Part shown: in pieces, positions 55,880 through 63,790 of the stretch | Layout of the letters: each line of letters begins with the position of its first letter | Position numbering within the stretch: position 1 is the stretch's first letter | NCBI GenBank assembly: GCA_965221465.1 | Contig: OZ244892.1 | Coordinates: forward strand, 1,984,001 to 2,048,000 | DNA: 64,000 nt | Reading direction: 5' to 3' | Origin: Azophilus sp965221465 | Lineage (GTDB): Bacteria > Pseudomonadota > Gammaproteobacteria > Pseudomonadales > Azotimanducaceae | Notes under the pieces: generated by a model | The model's database searches: none | What the model saw: the letters and a program-made list of their open reading frames with translations, nothing else | What the model was told of the DNA's origin: nothing | Translations under genes and position numbers: made by a program

Positions 55880-56702
55880 CACTAGTGTCCCCTTAAATTT
55901 TCAAACAAATCTAGTTGCTTACGTGAATCGTTGGTACTGGAAATCTCGTCAGATTCAGAGAGCAAGGAATTTATCGGTGTTTTCTCGAACAGGGTGAGGC
56001 TCAATACCTGAAAAAAGGTGTAGAGATCGCCCGGAATGCCATGCCGCTTCTTGACGATGGCTACGAGCACGTATACGGCCACGCAGATCGAGCAGCGTAT
56101 GCATCTTCACGGCAGCCTTGGTGTGGCGAAACGGCGCCCACGGAAACAACGACAGGCAAGGGTCGATGGTCGTCGAGTCCAGCGCGTAAACCGTGTTCGA
56201 CAACTCCAAGCCCAGGTCCTCTTCGGCGTAGAGCTTGCGCGCTTGTGCAATCAGCCGCTGCGCAAACTCGGCGTAGATCCGCCAGTCCCGGCGCTCGCTG
56301 GCGTCCGCCAAGGTGGATCGCCGGACGGGACCACGAATTCCCATGTCGTACAACTTGGCCGACTGGGCCGAGAGCACCGCTTCGATATCGCGAAGACTCT
56401 CGCGGTAGGTCAACTGCGCAAATGCCAACACGCGGAAGTGCTCGGTGCAGGCAAGCGTACGAATACGGAGATTGCCGTCGTAGCGGTCGACGATTCGCCC
56501 AAAGGTCGTCCAGGGAAGAAAATCCATCAACTGCGCGAAAAGCGTTTTGCCGGTGTACACGGGGTGGCCTCCAGGAACGTGTTCCCGATAGGTCGCTCAA
56601 AAGCACGGCAGCGTTCAAGTCGGCACCACCAAAAACCGCCAAAAAATGCGCCTTTTTCATATAGTTGCGCCCAGAGCGCACTCAGTTAACCGGACAGTAG
56701 TG
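55880..56702 (-). mobile_element. IS4-family insertion sequence remnant (DUF4372-type transposase), internally deleted
   Basis: Terminal inverted repeats CACTAGTGTCC (55880-55890) and CACTACTGTCC (reverse of 56692-56702) match at 10 of 11 positions. The transposase frame starts at 56560 (MYTGKTLFAQLMDFLPWTTF) and runs through RESLRDIEAVLSAQSAKLYD to LDSTTID. It then loses the central catalytic part. The C-terminal piece (YVLVAIVKKRHGIPGDLYTF, LFEKTP) continues in another frame to about 55882. The element is about 820 bases instead of the expected 1.3-1.5 kb and cannot transpose on its own. Confidence 0.8.
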
Positions 56703-56899
56703 CAATCGACCGTGTTTTAAATCAATACCGATAGAGAGGCTTGTTGGGCCCATGCTCCCATGGAAGATGGACGGGTTTATCAGAATTACTCACCTTGCGA
56801 TGGTAAGCTCGTGCATGCGTTTCTCGAGCCTGTTGGCAGCAAGCTGCGAGAGTAGATCGATTCGTTCGGGAAAGGGAGCTTGGTGGAGCGTGTCGGGTT

Positions 56900-57364
56900 A
56901 TGACTGCGATTGAAGGTCAATGCCGTTGCGGCCATATTTCGTACCGTTCAATCGACCTCGGGCGCGTCGGCTACTACGCCTGCCATTGCGGTCAGTGTCA
57001 GAAGCTGTTGGGCACTTCCTATGCATTGAACCTCCCTATTCGCAAGAATATGCTTGAAATAACAGGCAAGCTCGAAAGCCGTGACTATCAATCGTCGGAA
57101 GAACGAGGAAATCGCTTCTATTTCTGCCCGAAATGCCACTCTCATGTCTTCTACGCCAATAGCTGGCGCAAAGGCGTTCTCGGGGTGCGAGCAGGCACCA
57201 TCGCGAACTTGAACGAATGCGAAATGCTTGGCCACATATGGGCTTCGAGCAAGCAAAACTGGGTTACGATCGAGGCCGATGAAAGCACCTTCAGCAAAGG
57301 CCCGACCGAGGATGAATGGCGTGCCCTCTTTGCAGGAAGGAACCGTCTCTACGATGATTCCTGA
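56900..57364 (+). CDS. GFA-family zinc protein, second copy
   Basis: 154 residues. Zinc-ligand motifs CRCGHISY, CHCGQCQK and CPKCHSHVFY are complete, with GTIANLNE and HIWASSKQNW at the C-terminal part. The protein is more distant from the gene at 51.8 kb than expected for a recent duplicate. The 200 bases before it (56703-56899) hold no further gene. Confidence 0.88.
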   Translation: MTAIEGQCRCGHISYRSIDLGRVGYYACHCGQCQKLLGTSYALNLPIRKNMLEITGKLESRDYQSSEERGNRFYFCPKCHSHVFYANSWRKGVLGVRAGTIANLNECEMLGHIWASSKQNWVTIEADESTFSKGPTEDEWRALFAGRNRLYDDS

Positions 57365-57499
57365 AACCTGGTCGCGAGACGATCATATGGCAAGCTGGGG
57401 CGAAATGACGAACGCTGTTCATCCAAGCTGTTCGCGCCTTGGCGTCCAAGTCACTCAGGGCCTGGTATTCGCCCCGTCGAGGGGCGTGCCCCTCGCAAG

Positions 57500-58675
57500 C
57501 TAAAGCCCGCTCAGGTACCCATAGCCTCGATTGATGGCGTCGATGGGCTCCGGTGCAATGTCGACTTCCACGAATCGGTGGGCCACGCCGGTTTGGTCCA
57601 GCGCCGCAAGGATTGGGCCGAAGTCGGTGGGGCCAGCGCCGGGTTCGACGAGTTGCGCCGCGATGCTTGCGGGATCGGGTTCGGCGCCGTCAGCTGGCGA
57701 ACCCGGCGGCGCATGGTCCTTGAGGTGCACGGCTAGGACCCGCCCGGCATAGCGGTTGAGCACCGCCAGCACATCGACGCCAGCGAACACCGCCCAGCCG
57801 ATGTCCAGCTCGATCTTGACCAACTCCGCATCCGCTTGGGAAAACAGGTAGTCGAAGGCGTTTTCGTCGCCTAGCCCGCATCCGTCACCAACTTTCGTCG
57901 CGAGGGCGTCGAGGCGCCGTCCTGCGTGGCCGCGCGGACTGGAAGCCGGTGCCGGCATACTCGACAGTATGTCAAACCGGGTGGAGAGAGCCTTCAGCCG
58001 GGGAGCGCGAGGGGGCACGCCTCGCATATGGAAAACACGGCCGCGCAGGGCGAGTGCATCGGCGTCCGCAGCAGGAAGTTGGTGACGGATGCGGGCTAGG
58101 TCCGCAAACTCCATCTGGTGGTTGTGATAGCCAAAGCCCATGCCGCTGGCCCGGGCCAGCTCGCCCTGGCGGTTCAGCCGCTCGGCGATGGCGTCGAGCT
58201 GGCTGCGGCCGGTCACGCCGAGCATGCGGAACTGGCCGTCCGCAAAGGACACGAACTCCGGGGCCAGTGGCACAACCAGATGGCGAACCCCCACCTGACC
58301 GGCGATGTCAGCAATTTCAGCGATGTTCATGGCATCGCCCTGAATGTGCGCCACCGGCGCGCGCAGGCCGGTATCCGCAAGGGCGGCGGCGAATTCCGGG
58401 GCGCTCAGGCCGAACAGCGGCGTCTGCTCGTCAACGTCGCCGCCCAGGCCAAATAGCTCCACTTCCCGGTAGCCGATTGCGGCGATGTCGGCGAGGGTGC
58501 CGCGCACATCGTCCCGAACTTGATCCCTGACCGTGTACAGCTGCACGCCCAGCGGCACTTCAGAGCGGTTCAGAACAGGCCGTTCCTCGCTGTTCGCGTA
58601 AGCCGACAGCGGTTTCCCGGCCCCCAACAGCACAGCGCCAGCACCGGCTGCCTGGATCATCGTTCTGCGGCGCAT
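57500..58675 (-). CDS. Tat-exported sugar phosphate isomerase/epimerase-like TIM barrel with in-frame mobile element
   Basis: 391 residues. A Tat-type signal MRRRTMIQAAGAGAVLLGAG begins at the ATG 58675, preceded by AGGAGGAG. The barrel (GVQLYTVRDQVRDD, VELFGLGGD, YHNHQMEFAD, KIELDIGWAVFAG, VHLKDH) belongs to the xylose isomerase-like AP endonuclease 2 superfamily. Residues about 193-268 are the translated mobile element (see 57871-58099); without it the protein reads EFADLGDENAFDYLF. It may act on keto-sugars or sugar acids in the periplasm together with the GMC oxidoreductase. Whether the enlarged loop leaves it active is unknown. Confidence 0.85.
   Translation of the reverse strand: MRRRTMIQAAGAGAVLLGAGKPLSAYANSEERPVLNRSEVPLGVQLYTVRDQVRDDVRGTLADIAAIGYREVELFGLGGDVDEQTPLFGLSAPEFAAALADTGLRAPVAHIQGDAMNIAEIADIAGQVGVRHLVVPLAPEFVSFADGQFRMLGVTGRSQLDAIAERLNRQGELARASGMGFGYHNHQMEFADLARIRHQLPAADADALALRGRVFHMRGVPPRAPRLKALSTRFDILSSMPAPASSPRGHAGRRLDALATKVGDGCGLGDENAFDYLFSQADAELVKIELDIGWAVFAGVDVLAVLNRYAGRVLAVHLKDHAPPGSPADGAEPDPASIAAQLVEPGAGPTDFGPILAALDQTGVAHRFVEVDIAPEPIDAINRGYGYLSGL
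57871..58099 (-). mobile_element. palindromic coding element, full copy A, inside the isomerase gene
   Basis: The core 57875-58095 (221 bases) has perfect 20-base terminal inverted repeats (CCCGCATCCGTCACCAACTT at the left on the plus strand). It is flanked by a 4-base direct duplication CTAG on both sides (57871-57874, 58096-58099). Removing the core plus one CTAG deletes exactly 225 bases, 75 codons, and restores a smooth protein. The inserted peptide starts RHQLPAADADALALRGRV and ends RRLDALATKVGDGCG. It has no transposase, so any movement would need one supplied in trans. Confidence 0.85.
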
Positions 58676-58720
58676 GGGCTCCTCCTGTGGCGGTTCACTA
58701 GTCTCTCTCAGTCTCTGCAA

Positions 58721-59968
58721 TCAGTCTTCACGGAAGCTCAGGACGAACAGCGCCAGCACGAGGAACGCAAACCCGGCCGGCACCAGCCAGAATTCCTGCC
58801 AAAGGGCGAGCGTCAAGGCCGGAGCATCGCCGAGAAAGGCGTTGAACAGGGCGCCGGCGACCTGGGCGCCAACGAACATGCCCAGCCCGTAGGTCACCAG
58901 CACCAGAAAGCCCTGGGCCTGCCCGCGCACGGCCGGCGTGGACTTCTTGTCGACGTAGATCTGCCCGGTGACGAAGAAGAAGTCGAAGCAGACGCCGTGC
59001 AGCAGGATCCCCGTGGCCACCATCCAGAAGACGGCATCCGGGGCACCCATGGCGAACAGAACGTAGCGCAGGACCCAGGCCCCCATGCCGATGGCCAGCA
59101 TCCACTTCACGCCGAAGCGCAGGAACAGCAGCGGCATCAGCAGCATGAAGGCGGTCTCCGACATCTGGCCCAAGCTCATCAGGGAGGATGGGTTGGGCAG
59201 CAGGCCAACCACGGCATTGCTGACGCCTTGGTCATAGACCGCATTGGCCGCAAAGATCGGCGCAAAGTTGTAGTAGGCCGCCAAGGGAATGCAGATCAGG
59301 AATGAGCAGGCAATGAAAATGGTGAAGGAACGGCCGCCCAGCTGGCGCAGGGCGTCCATGCCCACGATGCTGCCGAAGGAGACGCTCTCACCCGCTGCCG
59401 GTGGCGGCGTATGGGGCAGCGTAAAGCTGTAGAGGCCAAGCAGCAGGCTGGCCACGGCCGCTGCATAGAGGGGCAGGGGCGTGCGGTCCGGCAGTTCACC
59501 ACCGGAGAATTCGCCGAGCACGAAGCCGATGAACAGGCCCGCCGCAATCCAGCCAACGGTGCCAAACACCCGAATGATCGGGAACTGCCGCTCCTGGTTG
59601 TCAATGTTGTGGAAGGCGAGCGAGTTGGCCAGGGCCAAGGTCGGCATGTAGCACAGGTTGTAGAGCAGCAGCAGCGCAATGAAGAGCTCGGGCGAGCCCG
59701 CCGCTCCGGGCACCAGCAGCATCACCGCCCCGCCCAGCAGATGCAGCACGCCCAGCACCTTCTCCGTGGCGAAGAAGCGGTCCGCCACCAGCCCGAGGAA
59801 AAACGGCGCGATGATCGCCGCGATGGGGTTCACGGTGTAGGGCCAATGCGTGAGGTCCGCCATGCCCTCGGCGACCATGAAGTTGCCGATGGTGACGTAC
59901 CAAGCGCCCCAGACGAAGAACTGCAGAAACATCATCCCGCCGAGGCGAGCGCCGATTGCGTTGTGCAT
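58721..59968 (-). CDS. MFS transporter, nucleoside/sugar:H+ symporter-like
   Basis: 415 residues, 12 predicted helices (for example MMFLQFFVWGAWYVTIGNF and FFLGLVADRFFATEKVLG). The D-R-F-F-A-T-E loop and overall order resemble the NupG/XapB-like group often encoded near GMC oxidoreductases and sugar isomerases. It likely imports a sugar or polyol product. Start: the ATG at 59968 has GGGAGG at good spacing, while ATG 59974 lies only one base after it. Confidence 0.85.
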   Translation of the reverse strand: MHNAIGARLGGMMFLQFFVWGAWYVTIGNFMVAEGMADLTHWPYTVNPIAAIIAPFFLGLVADRFFATEKVLGVLHLLGGAVMLLVPGAAGSPELFIALLLLYNLCYMPTLALANSLAFHNIDNQERQFPIIRVFGTVGWIAAGLFIGFVLGEFSGGELPDRTPLPLYAAAVASLLLGLYSFTLPHTPPPAAGESVSFGSIVGMDALRQLGGRSFTIFIACSFLICIPLAAYYNFAPIFAANAVYDQGVSNAVVGLLPNPSSLMSLGQMSETAFMLLMPLLFLRFGVKWMLAIGMGAWVLRYVLFAMGAPDAVFWMVATGILLHGVCFDFFFVTGQIYVDKKSTPAVRGQAQGFLVLVTYGLGMFVGAQVAGALFNAFLGDAPALTLALWQEFWLVPAGFAFLVLALFVLSFRED

Positions 59969-59983
59969 TGCCATACCTCCCGG

Positions 59984-60167
59984 CTAACCCGCAAATCTCA
60001 CCAACTTCCTGCTGCGGACGCCGATGCACTCGCCCTGCGCGGCCGTGCTCCCTCCGGCCGATTGGACATACTGTCAAGTATGCCTGCATCGACCTCCAGT
60101 CCGCGCGGCCACGCAGGACGGCGCCTCGACGCCCTCGCGACGAAAGTTGGTGAGATTTGCGGGCTAA
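59984..60167 (+). mobile_element. palindromic coding element, copy B (intergenic)
   Basis: The core 59988-60163 (176 bases) has perfect 20-base inverted ends (CCCGCAAATCTCACCAACTT) and is flanked by a CTAA duplication (59984-59987, 60164-60167). It shares about 49 identical bases with copy A at one end and about 60 at the other. It is 45 bases (15 codons) shorter in the middle and keeps the same open frame (HQLPAADADALALRGRAPSG, RRLDALATKVGEICG). The inverted ends differ from copy A in both arms together, preserving pairing. It lies between the transporter and GMC oxidoreductase genes. Confidence 0.85.
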
Positions 60168-60228
60168 AGGATACCCAAAACGCTCGAGCATAGGGGCATA
60201 ATGCCGCCAAACCAATGTTGGGAACGGA

Positions 60229-61917
60229 ATGGCCGGGAACAAGTACGATGCGATTGTGGTCGGTTCAGGCATATCCGGAGGGTGGGCCGCCAAGGAGTTG
60301 ACCGAGAAGGGCCTCAACGTCCTGCTGCTCGAGCGCGGCAAGAACGTCGAGCACGTCAAGGACTACGTCAACGCGCGCAAAGCGCCCTGGGAGTACCCCC
60401 ATCGTGGCGGCAGGACCGTGGCGATGGAAGAAGCCTACCCGGTGCTGCAGCGGGATTATCCGCTTAACGAAAAGAACTTGGATTGGTGGGCTTCGGATCA
60501 GGACTCGCCCTATACGGAAGTCAAGCGCTTTGACTGGTTTCGCGGCTACCAAGTGGGCGGGCGCTCGTTGCTGTGGGGCCGGCAAAGCTACCGCTTCAAC
60601 GAACTCGACTTCGAGGCGAACGCCCGCGAGGGCATCGCCGTGGACTGGCCCATCCGCTACGCGGACCTCGCCCCCTGGTACGACTACGTCGAAGCCCACG
60701 CCGGCATATCCGGCTCCCTTGAAGGGCTGGCACAGCTTCCGGATGGCCAGTTCCAGCCGCCGATGCCGCTGAATTGCGGCGAGGCGCTAATTGCCGGCCG
60801 GCTGCAAAACCGCTTTGACGGCCATCGCCGCATCATCCCCGGCCGAACCGCCAACCTGACCCAGGCGCTGCCGGGGCGGGCGCCCTGCCAGTACCGCGCC
60901 GCCTGTTGGCTCGGCTGCCCGTACGGGGCCTACTTCAGCACCCAGTCCTCCACCCTGCCGGCGGCCATGGCCACCGGGCGGCTGACGCTGATGCCCTATT
61001 CCATCGTCACCGAGATCGTCTATGACCAAGACCGGCAGCGCGCGACCGGGGTCCGGGTGATGGATGCGGTGACGGAAAAGACCACGGAGTTCGATGCGTC
61101 GATCGTCTTCTTGTGCGCGTCAACGCTCAATTCCACCTGGCTGCTGATGCGATCGGCCACCGATGTCTGGCCCGACGGGCTCGGCAGCAGCAGCGGCGAA
61201 CTGGGCCACAACCTGATGGACCACCATTTCCGCATCGGCGCCCAGGGCACCATCCGGGACGCATCCCTGGACGACAAGACCACTTTCGGCTGGCGTCCCA
61301 CCGGGTTCTACATTCCCCGCTTCAGAAACCTGTTCGGCGACAGGCGGGACTATCTGCGCGGTTTCGGCTACCAAGGCGGCGCCAGCCGGCAGGGATGGGA
61401 GCGGGCGGTGCGCGAACTGGGCGTCGGGGCGGGCTTCAAGGACCGCATGGCCGAGCCCGGTGAATGGCGAATTGGGGCAACGGCTTTCGGCGAGATGCTG
61501 CCCGTCCATGCCAACCAGATCGGCATCGACACCGCCCGCCAGGACAAGTGGGGCCTGCCCGTGCTGAAGGTGGACTGCGCCCTCGGCGAGAACGAACGGT
61601 TGATGCGCGTCGACATGGCCAACGACATGGCCGAGATGCTCGAGGCGGCCGACGTGCGCGATGTGGCCCCCTACGAGATGGAGTACTACCCGGGCATGGG
61701 AATCCACGAGATGGGCACGGCGCGCATGGGCCGCAGCCCGAAGACTTCGGTACTCAACCGCTGGAACCAGGTTTGGGATGCCCCCAACGTATTCGTCACC
61801 GACGGCGCCTGCATGACGTCCGCCAGTTGCGTGAACCCCTCCCTGACCTACATGGCGCTCACCGCCCGGGCCGCGGACCACGCGGTCAACGAACTCAAGC
61901 GCGGCAACCTGACATGA
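60229..61917 (+). CDS. GMC-family FAD oxidoreductase (large subunit)
   Basis: 562 residues. FAD-binding VVGSGISGGWAAKELTEKG and LLLERG at the N-terminus, the GMC signature region GGRSLLWGRQSYRFNELDF, a Cys-rich CQYRAACWLGCPYG in the middle, and the C-terminal HEMGTARMG with TDGACMTSASCVNPSLTYMA (active-site His/Asn region). No signal peptide: such subunits are exported together with a Tat-bearing small subunit, which is the next gene. It oxidises a sugar, polyol or sugar acid to a keto compound. ATG 60229 with GGGAACGG upstream. Confidence 0.92.
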   Translation: MAGNKYDAIVVGSGISGGWAAKELTEKGLNVLLLERGKNVEHVKDYVNARKAPWEYPHRGGRTVAMEEAYPVLQRDYPLNEKNLDWWASDQDSPYTEVKRFDWFRGYQVGGRSLLWGRQSYRFNELDFEANAREGIAVDWPIRYADLAPWYDYVEAHAGISGSLEGLAQLPDGQFQPPMPLNCGEALIAGRLQNRFDGHRRIIPGRTANLTQALPGRAPCQYRAACWLGCPYGAYFSTQSSTLPAAMATGRLTLMPYSIVTEIVYDQDRQRATGVRVMDAVTEKTTEFDASIVFLCASTLNSTWLLMRSATDVWPDGLGSSSGELGHNLMDHHFRIGAQGTIRDASLDDKTTFGWRPTGFYIPRFRNLFGDRRDYLRGFGYQGGASRQGWERAVRELGVGAGFKDRMAEPGEWRIGATAFGEMLPVHANQIGIDTARQDKWGLPVLKVDCALGENERLMRVDMANDMAEMLEAADVRDVAPYEMEYYPGMGIHEMGTARMGRSPKTSVLNRWNQVWDAPNVFVTDGACMTSASCVNPSLTYMALTARAADHAVNELKRGNLT

Positions 61918-62687
61918 GCGGCCCGGCCAAGACCGCGACCGGCGCCGGCCAACGCCTGCTCACCTCCGGCCGCGCGTCCGAACAAACCGCGGAGCCCGCC
62001 GCCAAGACCGCGAGCGGTGCCGGCCAACGCCTGCTAAAGCAGGGCGAGCAAGGGCACGGCGGGCTGAGCCAGACCCTGCTGACACGCCGAGAGGCAATCC
62101 TCCGCGTCAGCGCCCTGCTCGGCGGCACCGCCTTGGTGGGCCAGACGGCCATGCTGGCTGCTTGCAGCCCGCAGGCTGACAACAAACCGGAAAACGCCCA
62201 GCCGGCCACGGCAGCCGACAACGCCCACTTCACAAACAGCGACGTGGCACTGCTGGACGAGATTGCCGAGACCATGCTGCCGGAGACGGGCACGCCGGGC
62301 GCCAGGGCCGCCGGGGTGGGCGCCTTCATGGCCTTGATGGTCAAGGATGCCTACTACCCATCCGACCAGGCGATCTTCCGCGAAGGCATGGAGGCGGTTG
62401 ATGCGCGATGCCAGGAGGCCTGTGGCAGCGGCTTCCTGTCCGCCAGCCCCGCGGACCGGCTTGCGTTGTTGGAAGCGCTCGACGCCGAGCAGTTCAAGCA
62501 GATGGGCAACCAACTGCCGGAAGCGCCACGGCACTTCTTTCGCATGATGAAGGAACTGGCACTGCTCGGCTACTTCACCTCGGAAATCGGCTACACCCAA
62601 GCCATGCGCTACGTCGAGACCCCGGGGCGCTTCGACCCCTGCGCGCCTTACGCGCCGGGCGACAAGGCATGGGCCACCCACGCCTGA
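61914..62687 (+). CDS. gluconate 2-dehydrogenase subunit 3-like Tat lipoprotein
   Basis: 257 residues. The Tat motif LTRREAILRVSALLGG is followed by a lipobox-like MLAAC, and the mature part (DVALLDEIAETMLPETGTPG, AAGVGAFMALMVKD) matches the small subunit of GMC dehydrogenases. It carries the large subunit across the membrane by hitchhiking. Unusually, 57 residues precede the twin arginine, and they include a duplicated AKTATGAGQRLL / AKTASGAGQRLL unit. The true start may be further in. The ATG at 61914 overlaps the GMC stop. No cytochrome c subunit follows. Confidence 0.85.
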   Translation: MSGPAKTATGAGQRLLTSGRASEQTAEPAAKTASGAGQRLLKQGEQGHGGLSQTLLTRREAILRVSALLGGTALVGQTAMLAACSPQADNKPENAQPATAADNAHFTNSDVALLDEIAETMLPETGTPGARAAGVGAFMALMVKDAYYPSDQAIFREGMEAVDARCQEACGSGFLSASPADRLALLEALDAEQFKQMGNQLPEAPRHFFRMMKELALLGYFTSEIGYTQAMRYVETPGRFDPCAPYAPGDKAWATHA

Positions 62688-63694
62688 CCGCCTTCGGCCT
62701 GGCGGCTCTCAGCTTGGTCGCAGGCGCCAACAGCCTTGGGGCGGATGAACCCGGAACCGGCCCTCGCAAGGCAGGCGAGACTGGAGGCAACGTGGGCGCC
62801 AACAGCCTGTGGGCGGATGAACCCGGAACCGCCGAGGACGGGGATTGGATATCGCTGTTCAACGGGCACAATCTCGACGGCTGGACGGCCAAAATCCGCC
62901 ACCATGAACCCGGCGACAACTACGCCGACACCTTTCGCGTCGAAGACGGCCTGCTCACCGTATCCTACGACGGTTATCAGACGTTCGATGACCGTTTCGG
63001 GCATCTTTTCTACACGGGGCCGCCCAAGCAACCCTTCTCGCACTATAGGCTGCGGCTGGAATACCGCTTCATCGGCTCCCAGGCCCCCGGCGGCCAGGCG
63101 TGGGCTCGGCGCAACAGCGGCGTGATGCTGCATGCCCAAGCGCCCGAAACCATGCCGGCGGAGCAGGACTTCCCGATCTCGCTCGAAGCGCAGTTCCTGG
63201 GCGGTTTGGGCGACGGCCAACCGCGGCCCACCGGCAACCTGTGCACGCCCGGAACCCACGTGCACGTCAACGGCGCGTTCACCGAGCAGCACTGCATCCC
63301 CTCATCGTCCCCCACCTTTGACGGCGATCGGTGGGTCCAATTCGAAGTGCGCGTGCTGGGCGGCGATCGCATCACCCACTATGTCAACGGCGAGCCGGTC
63401 ATCGAGTACACACACCCCTCCTACGGGGGCGGCGTGGTGTCCGGGCATCGGCCTGACGCCAAGCCGGATGGCGAACCGCTGCGCGAGGGCTACATCGCCC
63501 TGCAGAGCGAGAGCCATCCGGTCCAGTTCCGCAACATCCGCCTATTGAACCTGAAGGGCTGCATGAAGCCCGAGGATGACCACTACCGCGACTACTTCGT
63601 CGCCCATGAACCAACTGCCTGCGCCACAGCGTCACCGGAGCCTACCCGATCTCGTCGACCACCAGCAGCAGCGAGGGATGCGTCAACACCTTGA
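62669..63694 (+). CDS. DUF1080 (3-keto-disaccharide hydrolase-like) secreted protein, C-terminus altered
   Basis: 341 residues. Signal-like TAFGLAALSLVAGANSLGA, then a DUF1080 beta-sandwich: WISLFNGHNLDGWTAKI, FRVEDGLLTVSYDGYQTF, SHYRLRLEYRF, GGQAWARRNSGVMLHAQ. The family acts on keto-glycosides or binds carbohydrate and often accompanies GMC oxidoreductases and TIM-barrel isomerases. Residues after the signal hold a 12-residue duplication (GANSLGADEPGT / GANSLWADEPGT). The last 30 or so residues are antisense to an IstB fragment, so the natural C-terminus was replaced. ATG 62669 overlaps the upstream gene. Confidence 0.85.
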   Translation: MGHPRLTAFGLAALSLVAGANSLGADEPGTGPRKAGETGGNVGANSLWADEPGTAEDGDWISLFNGHNLDGWTAKIRHHEPGDNYADTFRVEDGLLTVSYDGYQTFDDRFGHLFYTGPPKQPFSHYRLRLEYRFIGSQAPGGQAWARRNSGVMLHAQAPETMPAEQDFPISLEAQFLGGLGDGQPRPTGNLCTPGTHVHVNGAFTEQHCIPSSSPTFDGDRWVQFEVRVLGGDRITHYVNGEPVIEYTHPSYGGGVVSGHRPDAKPDGEPLREGYIALQSESHPVQFRNIRLLNLKGCMKPEDDHYRDYFVAHEPTACATASPEPTRSRRPPAAARDASTP

Positions 63695-63790
63695 CTCGGC
63701 CGGCCAAGTTGTCCGACATCCTCACCTCCATGAGCGACTTGACTAAATCCGCGAGCGTCCCGTAGCAGGCGCGGTGTCAAAGCTCGGCGT
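63600..63790 (-). pseudogene. IstB (IS21-family helper ATPase) fragment
   Basis: The minus strand reads YGTLADLVKSLMEVRMSDNL, then VKVLTHPSLLLVVDEIG, with a stop where IstB has the Tyr of DEIGYLP, then APVT. This matches the IstB stretch around Walker B. The fragment lacks the N-terminal P-loop, is broken by the stop, and has no partner istA. It overlaps the end of the DUF1080 gene. Confidence 0.6.
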
